A stretch of DNA of 64,000 nt from Alphaproteobacteria bacterium. GTDB lineage: Bacteria; Pseudomonadota; Alphaproteobacteria; Bin95. The notes beneath the pieces were generated by a model. The model had not been told where the DNA came from and made no database searches. It saw only the letters and a program-made list of their open reading frames with translations. A program made the position numbers and the translations under genes. Positions 15,560 to 24,211 of the stretch are shown piece by piece (position 1 is the stretch's first letter; every line of letters starts with the position of its first letter). The stretch lies in NCBI GenBank assembly GCA_020638555.1, contig JACKII010000002.1:930001-994000 (forward strand), read 5' to 3'.

Positions 15560-16197
15560 GGCGGCGCCTCCGCGCTGCCGACAAAGGGCACGAAGCGCAC
15601 CGGGCAGAAGCGGTGGATATGGGGTTCGCCGTCGGCCCCCAGCGTCACCCGCACCAGATTCTCGCCGAATGCCGGCTGGTCCAGCGGCATGACCAGGACG
15701 CCGTCGGGCTTCAATTGCTCCATCAGGCGGGGCGGCAGGCGAGGGGCGACGGCGGTGGCGATGATGCGGTCGAACGGCGCTTCCTCCGGCCAGCCGAGAT
15801 TGCCGTCGCCGGCGCGGACATGCACGCGCCTCACGCCAAGCGCGGCCAGGGCATCGCGGGCGCGCTCCGCCAGTTCGGGCACGTATTCGATGGTGAAGAC
15901 CTCCGCCCCCAGATGCGCCAGCACCGCGGCCTGGTAGCCGCTGCCGGTGCCGATCTCCAGCACCTTGTGGCCGGGCTGCACGTCCAGCGCCTCGGTCATC
16001 ATGGCGACCACGCTCGGCTGGCTGATGGTCTGGCGATAGCCGATGGGCAGCGCCGTGTTCTCCCAGGCCAGGTCGCGCTGGTCCAGGGGCACGAACCGGT
16101 CGCGCGGCACGGCCTCCATCGCGGTCAACACGCGCAGGTCGCGAATGCCCTCGGCCTTCAGGTGGCGGACAAGGCGTTTGGCGGGGGAGTCGGTCAT
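15556..16197 (-). CDS. pcm: Protein-L-isoaspartate O-methyltransferase
   Basis: A 213-residue SAM-dependent methyltransferase that starts repair of isoaspartyl damage in proteins. Motif I is VLEIGTGSGYQAAVLAHLGAEV (about residues 81-102), preceded by QTISQPSVVAMMTEAL, the substrate-side signature of PCMT. ALPIGYRQT is also conserved. The length is normal. It is the first gene of a compact chain (pcm, membrane protein, pentapeptide, fumarase alpha, beta, VOC). It is divergent from the hyuB-like gene. Confidence 0.92.
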   Translation of the reverse strand: MTDSPAKRLVRHLKAEGIRDLRVLTAMEAVPRDRFVPLDQRDLAWENTALPIGYRQTISQPSVVAMMTEALDVQPGHKVLEIGTGSGYQAAVLAHLGAEVFTIEYVPELAERARDALAALGVRRVHVRAGDGNLGWPEEAPFDRIIATAVAPRLPPRLMEQLKPDGVLVMPLDQPAFGENLVRVTLGADGEPHIHRFCPVRFVPFVGSAEAPP

Positions 16198-16339
16198 GGC
16201 CTTGGCTCCAAGCCGGGCGGTGAGGGGGCTGGCCGCGGCTTGGGCGACAGGTTAGCATGCGGCGAGCCGGATGCGCACCGGGATTCGCCCGTTCGCGCCT
16301 CCCAACGCCTTGGCCCGATTGAGGATCCGAGACCCGCCC

Positions 16340-18001
16340 ATGTCCGCTGCAACGACGCCCAACGCGCCCGACCCCATCACTGTCTCGGTCGTTCAGCACC
16401 GGCTGACCGCCATTGTCGAGGAGATGGGGGAGGCGATGCTGCGCACGTCCTATTCGCAAATCCTCAACTCCTCGCGCGATTTCTCCACCGCTATCTGCGA
16501 TGCAGAGGTGCGCCTGGTGGCGCAGGCGGAGCATATCCCCGTGCATGTGGGCGCGCTGACCTGGGCGTTGAAGGAGGTGGTGGAGCGCTTCGGCGACAGC
16601 GTGAAACAGGGCGACCTCTACCTGCTGAACGACCCCTATCGCGGCGGCTCGCACCTGCCGGACGTGACGGCGTTCGTGCCGGTGTTTGCGGACGGCAAGC
16701 TGCTGTTCTGGACCATCAACCGCGCCCACCATTCCGATATCGGCGGCTCCACCCACGGCGCCTACAACCCGGAGGCGACGGAGATTTTCCACGAGGGCAT
16801 CCGCCTGCCGCCGATCAAGCTCTACGACCAGGGCGTCTGCCGCGACGACCTGTTGGACCTGCTGGCGCTCAACACCCGCCTGCCGCGCGATTTCCGCGGC
16901 GATCTGGCGGCGCAGCTCGGCTCCGTGCGCCTGGGCGAGCGACGGCTGGAGGCGTTGTTTGCCGATTTCGGCGCCGAGACCGTGGTCGCCTCGGTCGAGC
17001 AGATCCTGGACGGCGCCGAGCGCCAGGCCCGCGCCGCCGTCGCCGCCTGGCCGGACGGCGTCTATGAGGGCTCGGCCTGGCTGGACGACGACGGGTTCGG
17101 GCGCGAGGACATCCTGATCCACGCCAAGGTGACGGTGAAGGGCGATGCCATCGAAATCGACATGACCGGCTCGGACCCGGAAAGCCGGGGCTTCGTCAAC
17201 TCCTCCCATGCCAACACGCAAAGCGCCATCGCCATGGCGTTCTCGTTCCTGCTGGACCCGCAAACGCCGAAAAACTCCGGCACGATCCGGCCTTTGACCG
17301 TGAAGTTGCAGCAAGGGACCATTGTCTGGCCGAACGAGGGCCTGCCGGTGACCATGTGCACCAGCCATTGCGGCAACGAGATCATCGAGGCGGTGATCGT
17401 CGCGCTCAGCCAGGCGACGCCGGAACGGGCCATGGGCGGCTGGGGGCGGCGGCTCAGGCTGGCGATCCAGGGCGACGACCCGCGCACCGGCAAGCGCTTC
17501 ATCTGGCACATGTTCCACGCCCGGCCGGGCGGTGGCGGCTCGATCGCCGGCGATGGCTGGCACACCTCCGGTGAGTGGCATTCCGCCGGTGGCCTGAAAT
17601 TCGGCTCGGTCGAGGTGGCGGAGGTGCGCTTTCCGCTGCTGTTCAAGAGCCACGAATTCCGGTCCGGCTCCGGCGGGCGCGGCCGGTTCCGCGGCGGCGT
17701 CGGCGCGGTGATGGAGATGCAGGTGGAAACCGCCGGCCCGGCCCGCGCCAACACCGCCGGCGACGGCATCCGCCACGGCGCCCGCGGCATTGCCGGCGGC
17801 GAGGACGGGGCGCCACACGACTACCGGCTGGTCCATGCCGCCGATGGCTCGGTCGACAAGCTCAAGACCAAGGTGGAGGGCATTCCGGTGCAGCCGGGCG
17901 ACGTGTTCCGCGTCCATTCCGGTGGTGGCGGCGGCTGGGGGCCGGTCGCCAAGCGCGACCCGAAGCTGGACGCTCTCGACGAGACGCTGGGGTTGGTCTA
18001 G
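16340..18001 (+). CDS. Hydantoinase B / 5-oxoprolinase B-type subunit
   Basis: A 553-residue HyuB-family protein: ATP-dependent N-methylhydantoinase, acetone carboxylase or oxoprolinase B-type. Marks are ILNSSRDFSTAICD (residues 47-60), LLNDPYRGGSHLPDV and NRAHHSDIGGSTHG, the last two supplying His and Asp ligands. C-terminal GSGGRGRFRGGVG and HSGGGGGWG are also family-typical. The HyuA partner (ATPase-like) normally adjoins it but is absent here: the next genes run on the opposite strand. ATG 16340 gives MSAATTPNAPDPITVSVVQHR, the usual N-terminus. Confidence 0.9.
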   Translation: MSAATTPNAPDPITVSVVQHRLTAIVEEMGEAMLRTSYSQILNSSRDFSTAICDAEVRLVAQAEHIPVHVGALTWALKEVVERFGDSVKQGDLYLLNDPYRGGSHLPDVTAFVPVFADGKLLFWTINRAHHSDIGGSTHGAYNPEATEIFHEGIRLPPIKLYDQGVCRDDLLDLLALNTRLPRDFRGDLAAQLGSVRLGERRLEALFADFGAETVVASVEQILDGAERQARAAVAAWPDGVYEGSAWLDDDGFGREDILIHAKVTVKGDAIEIDMTGSDPESRGFVNSSHANTQSAIAMAFSFLLDPQTPKNSGTIRPLTVKLQQGTIVWPNEGLPVTMCTSHCGNEIIEAVIVALSQATPERAMGGWGRRLRLAIQGDDPRTGKRFIWHMFHARPGGGGSIAGDGWHTSGEWHSAGGLKFGSVEVAEVRFPLLFKSHEFRSGSGGRGRFRGGVGAVMEMQVETAGPARANTAGDGIRHGARGIAGGEDGAPHDYRLVHAADGSVDKLKTKVEGIPVQPGDVFRVHSGGGGGWGPVAKRDPKLDALDETLGLV

Positions 18002-18035
18002 CCCCGCGCTGCAACGCGCTGGATTTGATGTGTTT

Positions 18036-18389
18036 TCAGCCGATCTGGCGGCGCAGGACGTGGCGGCGGTTGTGGGTGAGCGGGCGCACTTCTGTTGCCC
18101 AGCGGCCCCGCTCGCCGGCTTCGCCCCAGGCGGCACTGGTCAGCACCTCGGGCCCCGCGATCTCATAGGTGACGCTGTATTTGGGCTCGTCGCCCGGGTC
18201 GACCCGGTGGGTGCTGCCGCCCAGCAGCAGGTCCAGCGGCTCGCGCACCGTGCGGGTGGCGGAGAGGACGCCGGGAACGCCGGTCAGATAGGGCACGTGC
18301 TCGGTATCATAGACCTCGTTGAACAGCGCCTCGTGTTCGGGCGCGACATCCATGCTGACGACGAAGAACCAGCGGGCTTTGGCGGTCAT
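18036..18389 (-). CDS. Small dimeric alpha-beta-barrel-like protein, function unknown
   Basis: 117 residues. The opening WFFVVSMDVAPEHEALFNEVYDTEHVPYLTGVPGV resembles the ferredoxin-like half-barrel of the DUF4286/EthD/antibiotic-biosynthesis-monooxygenase superfamily, where a His near residue 32 sits in the pocket. No catalytic claim can be made. It follows the quinone oxidoreductase gene by 23 bp on the same strand, so the two are probably co-transcribed. Confidence 0.7.
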   Translation of the reverse strand: MTAKARWFFVVSMDVAPEHEALFNEVYDTEHVPYLTGVPGVLSATRTVREPLDLLLGGSTHRVDPGDEPKYSVTYEIAGPEVLTSAAWGEAGERGRWATEVRPLTHNRRHVLRRQIG

Positions 18390-18412
18390 GGCAGGGCTCC
18401 GGAGAAGACGGA

Positions 18413-19405
18413 TCAGGGGGTGAGGACGAGGGCGCCGGTCGTCTCGCGCGCTTCCAGCCGGCGATGGGCTTCGGCCGCCTCGGCAAGCGGCAGGGCGGCG
18501 GGCTCCGGCACGCTCAGGACGCCACCGGCGACGGCGGCGAACAGGTCGGCCGCCATGGCTTCGAGCGCCGGCCGGGTGGCGCAGTAATGGAACAGCATCG
18601 GCCGGGTGAGGCTGTAGGAACCCTTGCTCAGCAGCGACACCGCCATGGGCTCGATCGGGCCGGAGGACTGGCCGAAATTCACCAGATGGCCCAGCGGCGC
18701 GAGGCAGTCCATGGAGCCATAGAACGTGTCCTTGCCGACGGAATCGTAGGCGACGGTGACGCCCTGGCCGTCGGTCAGGTCCCGGACGCGGGCGACGAAG
18801 TCCTCTTCGCGGTAGAGAATGACCGCCTCGCATCCGGCCTGGCGGGCGAGGGCGGCTTTCTCCGCGCTGCCGGCCGTGCCCAGGACGCGGGCGCCCAGAT
18901 GCCGGGCCCACTGGCAGAGCAGCAGGCCGACCCCACCCGCCGCCGCATGCACCAGCACGGTGTCGCCGGGGCCGATGGCGTGGACCTTTTTGACCAGCAT
19001 GCCGGCGGTCAGGCCCTTGATCATCAGCGAGGCGGCCACGGTCTCGCTCACGCCCGCGGGGATTTTCACCAGACGGTCGGCCGCAATCAGGCGATGGCTG
19101 GCATAGCCGCCATAGGCCGCCGAGAAATAGGCGACGCGGTCGCCGGGCGCGAAGCCCGTGACGCCTGCGCCAACCGCCTCGACCGTGCCCGCGCCCTCCA
19201 GGCCGGGAATGCCCGGCAGTTTCAGGGTCCGGTAGAGGCCGGAGCGCACATAGCAATCGTGGAAGTTCACGCCCACCGCACTCTGGCGCAGGCGCACCTC
19301 GCCGGGGCCGGGAGTGGCGACGGCTATGTCCTCCAGGCGCAGGACCTCCGGGCCGCCATGGTCGCGGAGCAGGATGGCTTGGGGGGCCTGGTGGGTTTGG
19401 GCCAT
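18413..19405 (-). CDS. Zinc-free quinone oxidoreductase (MDR superfamily)
   Basis: A 330-residue NADPH:quinone-oxidoreductase-type MDR protein. The N-terminal GroES-like domain has VGVNFHDCYVRSGLY, and the Rossmann domain has VLVHAAAGGVGLLLCQWARHLGA (about residues 140-162). The zinc-binding cysteines of alcohol dehydrogenases are missing, as in Qor. It reduces a quinone or an enone with NADPH. The C-terminal AHRRLEARETTGALVLTP is typical. ATG 19405 is used; an upstream start at 19438 would add a Pro/Phe-rich tail not seen in relatives. Confidence 0.9.
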   Translation of the reverse strand: MAQTHQAPQAILLRDHGGPEVLRLEDIAVATPGPGEVRLRQSAVGVNFHDCYVRSGLYRTLKLPGIPGLEGAGTVEAVGAGVTGFAPGDRVAYFSAAYGGYASHRLIAADRLVKIPAGVSETVAASLMIKGLTAGMLVKKVHAIGPGDTVLVHAAAGGVGLLLCQWARHLGARVLGTAGSAEKAALARQAGCEAVILYREEDFVARVRDLTDGQGVTVAYDSVGKDTFYGSMDCLAPLGHLVNFGQSSGPIEPMAVSLLSKGSYSLTRPMLFHYCATRPALEAMAADLFAAVAGGVLSVPEPAALPLAEAAEAHRRLEARETTGALVLTP

Positions 19406-19511
19406 GGGAAACCTCGCGAATGGGAGTGGCGCGCGCATGCGGTGCGTTTGCCTCCAGCATAGGGTGTGCTAGCGTCCCGCGAAACTCTCGCCGGCCCGGA
19501 TTGTTCGCCCC

Positions 19512-20897
19512 ATGGAACGCACCTTCACCAACTTCCTGAAAGCCCTGCGCGGCGCCGACGTGCCCGTGTCGGTCGCCGACACGCTGGATGCGATGGAAGT
19601 CGCCAAGCTGGTCGGCTGGGAAGACCGCCAGATGCTGAAAACCTCGCTCTCGTTCGCGCTGGCGAAGTCGGAGGAGGAGAAGGAGGCGTTCAGCGACACG
19701 TTCGACGACTTTTTCCGCGCCGACAGCTTCCGCAACCGCGAGGACGACGAAGGCAAGAGTCGCGACCGCTCCGCCATGGCCGGGGATGCGGACAGCGCGC
19801 TGGCGCAGATGCTGATGGAGGACGACCAGACCGGCCTCGCCCTTAGTATGGAACAGGCGGCGGCGGCCATCGGCGTCGAGAACATCCGCTTCTTCACCCA
19901 GCGCGGCCTTTATGTGCAGCGCATCATGAACGAGATGGGCTTGCAGGACCTGGACGCCCAGATCTCGCAACTGGGCCGGGAAGGCGGCGGCGGCATGCCG
20001 GGCTCCGGCGGCGAGGGCCAGGGTGGCGGCGGCCAGGGCATGCGCCAGCAATTGCAGGAAGGCCGGTCCTATCTGTTCGAGCAGGTGCGCGATTTCGTCG
20101 AGCAGCAATTGCAACTGCACGGCCAGGCCACCTCCAAACAGTTGAAAGAGGACCGGTTGCGCCGCTCGCGCCTCGGCAATCTCGACAAGCGCGACCAGGA
20201 GGAAATGCGCAAGATCGTCGACAAGATCGCCAAGCGGCTGGTGGCGCTCTATGCCCGCAAGCGCAAGATCAAGGATCGCGGCCATCTGGACGTGCGCCAG
20301 ACCATGCGCAAGAACTATGCCAATGACGGCATCCTGTTCCATCTCGAATGGAAGATGCGCAAGCTGGACAAGCCCAAGGTCATCGTCATCTGCGACGTCT
20401 CGGGCTCGGTCGCGGCGGTGGCGCGCTTCCTGCTGCAATTCCTCTACGCCCTGCACGAGGTGCTGAGCGGCGTGCGCAGCTTCGCCTTCAGCGGCAAGCT
20501 GATCGAGACCAGCGACTTTTTCGAGCGCCATCTGGTGGACGAAGCGGTCGACAAGGTGATGAACGCGGTCGGCTACATGTCCACCGACTATGGCCAGTCG
20601 CTGAGCGATTTCCGCGAGGGCTGGCTGGACCAGGTCGACAAGCGCACCACGATCCTGATTTTGGGCGATGCGCGCTCCAACTACTCCGATCCGCGCGCCG
20701 ACATCATGAAGGAGCTGTACGAGCGCTCCAAGCGGGTGATCTTCCTGAACCCGGAACCGCCGCCGCTCTGGGGCACGGGCGACAGCGAGACCCGGCGCTA
20801 CCGGCCCTATTGTCATGTGATGAAAGAATGCTCGACTCTCAATCACTTGGAACGGTTGGTTGAGGATTTGCTGGAAAGCGCGAACAAGCTGGCCTGA
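19512..20897 (+). CDS. CoxE-like VWA domain protein
   Basis: 461 residues. The N-terminal half is helical and charged (FTNFLKALRGADVPVSVADTLDA), then a Gly-rich linker (about residues 155-180), a basic helical stretch, and a C-terminal von Willebrand A domain with MIDAS motif ICDVSGSVAAVARFLLQFLY (about 295-315) and later ILGDARSNYSDPRAD. CoxE-like proteins act with MoxR-type AAA ATPases as metal-cofactor insertion or remodelling chaperones. No MoxR gene lies next to it, so its partner is elsewhere. It appears monocistronic. Confidence 0.85.
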   Translation: MERTFTNFLKALRGADVPVSVADTLDAMEVAKLVGWEDRQMLKTSLSFALAKSEEEKEAFSDTFDDFFRADSFRNREDDEGKSRDRSAMAGDADSALAQMLMEDDQTGLALSMEQAAAAIGVENIRFFTQRGLYVQRIMNEMGLQDLDAQISQLGREGGGGMPGSGGEGQGGGGQGMRQQLQEGRSYLFEQVRDFVEQQLQLHGQATSKQLKEDRLRRSRLGNLDKRDQEEMRKIVDKIAKRLVALYARKRKIKDRGHLDVRQTMRKNYANDGILFHLEWKMRKLDKPKVIVICDVSGSVAAVARFLLQFLYALHEVLSGVRSFAFSGKLIETSDFFERHLVDEAVDKVMNAVGYMSTDYGQSLSDFREGWLDQVDKRTTILILGDARSNYSDPRADIMKELYERSKRVIFLNPEPPPLWGTGDSETRRYRPYCHVMKECSTLNHLERLVEDLLESANKLA

Positions 20898-21004
20898 CGC
20901 GGTTTGACGTGCGGCCGGGGCGGGCGGGCGAACGCCTCTTGCCCTTCGCCGCGTCCCGTGGAACTGTGCGGGGCAATCACCGATCACACGTGGAGACGCA
21001 CGCC

Positions 21005-22045
21005 ATGAAACTTGGGCTGTTGCTGGGCTATTCCGGCGCCGACATGGACGACCCGATGCAGAAGGTGCTGGAGGCCGAACGCCTCGGCTTCGATTCGGTC
21101 TGGACCTCCGAGGCCTGGGGGTCGGACGCGATCACGCCGGCGGCCTGGGTGCTGGCCAAGACCAGCAAGATCAAGGTCGGCACCGCCATCTGCCAGATGC
21201 AGTCGCGCACGCCGGCGCTGGCCGCCATGACGGCCATGACGCTGAACGCCATGAGCGGCGGCCGCTTCATCCTGGGCATCGGCCCCTCCGGCCCGCAGGT
21301 GATCGAGGGCTGGCACGGCGTGCCCTATGGCAAGCCGCTGAAGCGGACCAAGGAATATATCGAGATCATCCGCAAGATTCTGGAGCGCAAGGGCGCGCTG
21401 GAATACGACGGCGAGCACTACCAGATCCCCTATAGCGGCCCGGGCGCGACCGGGCTCGGCAAGCCGTTGCGCTCGATCCTGCACGGCGACCCGAAGATGA
21501 AGATCTATTCTGCGAGCTTCTCGCCGAAAGGTGTTGAAAACGCGGCGGAATGTGCCGACGGCATTTTCCCGATCTTCATGTCGCCGGACAAGTTCGACCT
21601 GTTCGGCGGGCCATTGCAAAAGGGCTTTGCCAAGGCGCCCGGCAAGTCGCTGCAGAATTTCGACATCCTGCCCTTCGTCGAGTGCGAGATGGGCGACGAT
21701 CTCGACGCCTGCCGCAAGCCGATCAAGGAGCATATGGGCTTCTATATCGGCGGCATGGGCGCGCGCGATAAGAACTTCTACAACGATTACTGCAAGAATC
21801 TCGGCTACGAGGCCGCGGCGGTGGAAATCCAGGACAAGTTCCTGGGCCGTGACCGCGACGGCGCCTATGCCGCCGTGCCGGACGCGCTGGTGGACGAGGT
21901 CGCCCTGGTCGGCCCGAAAGAGCGGATCAAGGAGCGCCTGCAGGACTGGAAGGCCGCCGCGAAGGAGCGCAAGGTGGATTCCATGCTGCTGCGCGCCACC
22001 ACCAGCGTCGAGGCCATGCGCGTGATCGCGGAAGAGGTGCTGTAG
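21005..22045 (+). CDS. LLM-class flavin-dependent oxidoreductase (paralogue 1)
   Basis: A 346-residue luciferase-like TIM barrel. The family N-terminus (MKLGLLLGYSGADM), AERLGFDSVWTSEAWGSDAITP and GRFILGIGPSGPQVIEGWHG are visible. It uses FMN or F420; the sequence does not decide which. Its closest relative here is the gene at 23022-24077, with the same GLGKPLRSILH and GGMGARDKNFYND segments, so the two are clearly duplicates. Between them lies a haloacetate-dehalogenase-like hydrolase. The three genes probably degrade one organic compound. Confidence 0.88.
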   Translation: MKLGLLLGYSGADMDDPMQKVLEAERLGFDSVWTSEAWGSDAITPAAWVLAKTSKIKVGTAICQMQSRTPALAAMTAMTLNAMSGGRFILGIGPSGPQVIEGWHGVPYGKPLKRTKEYIEIIRKILERKGALEYDGEHYQIPYSGPGATGLGKPLRSILHGDPKMKIYSASFSPKGVENAAECADGIFPIFMSPDKFDLFGGPLQKGFAKAPGKSLQNFDILPFVECEMGDDLDACRKPIKEHMGFYIGGMGARDKNFYNDYCKNLGYEAAAVEIQDKFLGRDRDGAYAAVPDALVDEVALVGPKERIKERLQDWKAAAKERKVDSMLLRATTSVEAMRVIAEEVL

Positions 22046-22056
22046 CCTCTCCGCCT

Positions 22057-22097
22057 GCTCCCGGTCGCCCGCGCGCGGCGCGCCGGGAGCGTTTCTT
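22057..22097 (+). terminator. Possible intrinsic terminator after LLM gene 1
   Basis: GCTCCCGG (22057-22064) and CCGGGAGC (22083-22090) form a perfect 8-bp stem with a GC-rich loop, followed by GTTTCTT. The U-run is imperfect and the next gene in the same direction begins 27 bp later, so termination may be partial. Confidence 0.45.
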
Positions 22098-22123
22098 CGG
22101 TCCGGCCCGGAAAGGGTGCCGCC

Positions 22124-22999
22124 ATGCTTGCCGGTTTCACCGCCCAGCGCATCCGCATTGGCGAGAGCGAGTTGTATGTCCGCACCGGCGGCTCCGGCCC
22201 GCCGCTGCTGCTGTTGCACGGCTATCCGCAGACCGGTGCCATGTGGCACCAGGTGGCACCGCAACTGGCGGCTCGGTTCTCGCTCGTCATTCCGGACCTG
22301 CCCGGCTATGGCCGCAGCATCGGGCCGCCATGCGACGCCGCCCACGAAGCCTATTCCAAGCGCACCACCGCCCGGACCATGGCCGATCTGATGCGCCATC
22401 TGGGCCATGACCGGTTCCGCCTCGCCGGCCACGACCGTGGCGGGCGGGTCGCCTTCCGGCTGTGTCTGGACCATCCGGACCGGGTGGAGCAATTCGCGGC
22501 GCTCGACATCATCCCGACCCTGGACCAGTGGGAGCGGCTGACCGCCGACCGGGCGCTGGGCGGCTATCACTGGCAGTTCCTGGCGGTGCCGGCGCCGGTG
22601 CCGGAAATGCTGATCGGCAGCCATCCCGATTTCTACCTGGACCACCTGCTGCGCCGCTGGGCCGGCAATTACGATGCGCTGAGCGAAGGCTCGCTCGACG
22701 ATTATCGCGAGGCCTTCCGCAAGCCGGAGGTCATCCACGCCACCTGCAACGATTACCGCGCCGGCGCCGGGATCGACCGCCAGCACGACCAGGCGAGCCG
22801 CGACGCCGGCGAGAAAATCCGCTGTCCGGTGCATGTGATCTGGGGCCGGGGCTATCTCTCGAACCGCTCCGGTTCGCCGCTGCCGGTCTGGCAGCAATGG
22901 GCGGACGCTGTTGGCGAAACCGGCCTTGCCTGCGGCCATTTCGTGGCGGAAGAGTTACCGAACGAGTGCGCAGCCGCTATGCTCGCCTTCTTCCAGTAG
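22124..22999 (+). CDS. Alpha/beta hydrolase, haloacetate-dehalogenase-like
   Basis: 291 residues. The oxyanion segment LLLLHGYPQTGAMWH (about 30-44) and the nucleophile elbow RLAGHDRGGRVAFRL (about 101-115) put Asp, not Ser, at the nucleophile position, followed by RGGR. This arrangement, with LDIIPT and YHWQFLAVPAPVPEMLIG after it, is that of fluoroacetate/haloacetate dehalogenases and close epoxide-hydrolase relatives. Expected reaction: hydrolysis of a haloacetate to glycolate. The neighbouring LLM genes and glcDE elsewhere in the window fit glycolate use, but this link is inference. Confidence 0.82.
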   Translation: MLAGFTAQRIRIGESELYVRTGGSGPPLLLLHGYPQTGAMWHQVAPQLAARFSLVIPDLPGYGRSIGPPCDAAHEAYSKRTTARTMADLMRHLGHDRFRLAGHDRGGRVAFRLCLDHPDRVEQFAALDIIPTLDQWERLTADRALGGYHWQFLAVPAPVPEMLIGSHPDFYLDHLLRRWAGNYDALSEGSLDDYREAFRKPEVIHATCNDYRAGAGIDRQHDQASRDAGEKIRCPVHVIWGRGYLSNRSGSPLPVWQQWADAVGETGLACGHFVAEELPNECAAAMLAFFQ

Positions 23000-23021
23000 G
23001 ACCCAACGAGGAACGCCTTTC

Positions 23022-24077
23022 ATGAAACTCGGTCTTTCCATCGGCTATTCCGACGCCGAGATGAACCTGCCGGTCGAGCGCGTGCAGATGGCCGAACGGC
23101 TCGGCTATGACAGCGTCTGGACGGCGGAGGCCTATGGCTCCGACGCGGTGACGCCGCTGGCCTATCTGGCCGCCAAGACCGAGCGCATCCGGCTTGGCAC
23201 CGGCATCATGCAGCTGGCCGCGCGGACGCCGGCCAATGCCGCGATGTGTGCCGGCACGGTCGATGCCATGGCCGGCGGCAACCGCTTCATCATGGGCCTG
23301 GGGGTGAGCGGGCCGCAGATTGTCGAGGGCTGGTACGGCCAGCCCTGGGGTCGGCCTTACTACCGCATCAAGGACTATGTCGAAATCTGCCGCAAGATCT
23401 GGCGGCGCGAGGAGCCGGTTACCCATGACGGCAAGGAAATCCGCCTGCCCTATACCGGCGAGGGCGCGATGGGAATCGGCAAGCCGCTGAAGTCGATCCT
23501 GCACATGAACCCGAACATCCCCGTGTTCATCGGCTCGGGCCAGGAGGCATCGGTGCGGCTGACCGGCGAGATCGCCGACGGCTGGCTGCCGCTGGGCTTC
23601 GTTCCCGGCTCGCTGGACGAGTACAAGCCCTGGCTGGAGCAGGGCTTCGAGCGGGCGCGCAAGAAGGGCGTCGACAAGGGCTGGCACAATTTCGAGATCC
23701 ATGCCGGCGTGTTCGTCGATGTCGATGACGACGTGAAGGCCGCCATCGACCGCCTGAAACCGCGCGAGGCGCTGTATGTCGGCGGCATGGGCGCCCGCGA
23801 GAAGAACTTCCACAACGACCTGATGTGCCGCCGCGGCTTCGCCGATGCCGCCGCGCGCATCCAGGAGCTCTACCTCGCCGGCCACAAGGACGAGGCCGCG
23901 GCGGCGGTGCCGGACGAGTGGGTCGACCTGAAGGCGCTGATGGGGCCGCCGGCCCGGATCAAGGAGCGCTACAAGGCGTGGGACGATTGCGGCGCCACCT
24001 CCCTGACCGTGCGCAGTGCGCAGGAACAGGCCATGCACGTGATGGCGGAAGCGGCGCGCCTGAACCAGCCGCGATAA
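23022..24077 (+). CDS. LLM-class flavin-dependent oxidoreductase (paralogue 2)
   Basis: A 351-residue luciferase-like monooxygenase or reductase that parallels the gene at 21005 along its full length (MKLGLSIGYSDAEM, AERLGYDSVWTAEAYGSDAVTP, GGMGAREKNFHND). It differs most in the substrate-loop region IFVG-like segment PVFIGSGQEASVRLTGEIADGW, which is closer to mycobacterial F420-type LLM enzymes. GAGGAA precedes the ATG. It starts 22 bp after the hydrolase stop, so the hydrolase and this gene share a transcript. Confidence 0.88.
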   Translation: MKLGLSIGYSDAEMNLPVERVQMAERLGYDSVWTAEAYGSDAVTPLAYLAAKTERIRLGTGIMQLAARTPANAAMCAGTVDAMAGGNRFIMGLGVSGPQIVEGWYGQPWGRPYYRIKDYVEICRKIWRREEPVTHDGKEIRLPYTGEGAMGIGKPLKSILHMNPNIPVFIGSGQEASVRLTGEIADGWLPLGFVPGSLDEYKPWLEQGFERARKKGVDKGWHNFEIHAGVFVDVDDDVKAAIDRLKPREALYVGGMGAREKNFHNDLMCRRGFADAAARIQELYLAGHKDEAAAAVPDEWVDLKALMGPPARIKERYKAWDDCGATSLTVRSAQEQAMHVMAEAARLNQPR

Positions 24078-24181
24078 GCGCGCGGGAACGGGGGCCGGCT
24101 CGGGCGCGCACAAGATGCGATTCGGGCCGGCTCCTGGCGCCGTTGGCATAAAACTGGTCCATGGCGTCGCAGGGAGGGCTT

Positions 24182-24211
24182 GCAAATGCGCTAATATAAT
24201 AGCGCATTTGC
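24182..24211. repeat. Perfect 12-bp inverted repeat with 6-bp AT loop
   Basis: GCAAATGCGCTA (24182-24193), loop ATATAA, TAGCGCATTTGC (24200-24211). It lies 105 bp after the LLM gene and 505 bp before prkA. TTTT follows only 7 bp later, so it may be a weak terminator. The AT-rich core could equally be an operator for a dimeric regulator. Confidence 0.7.

Noticed and set aside
15158..20987. Long open minus-strand frames lying opposite the hyuB and CoxE-like genes
   Set aside because: They are antisense to well-supported genes. The translated sequence is rich in Arg, His, Ala and Gly without domains, as expected from high-GC shadow frames.
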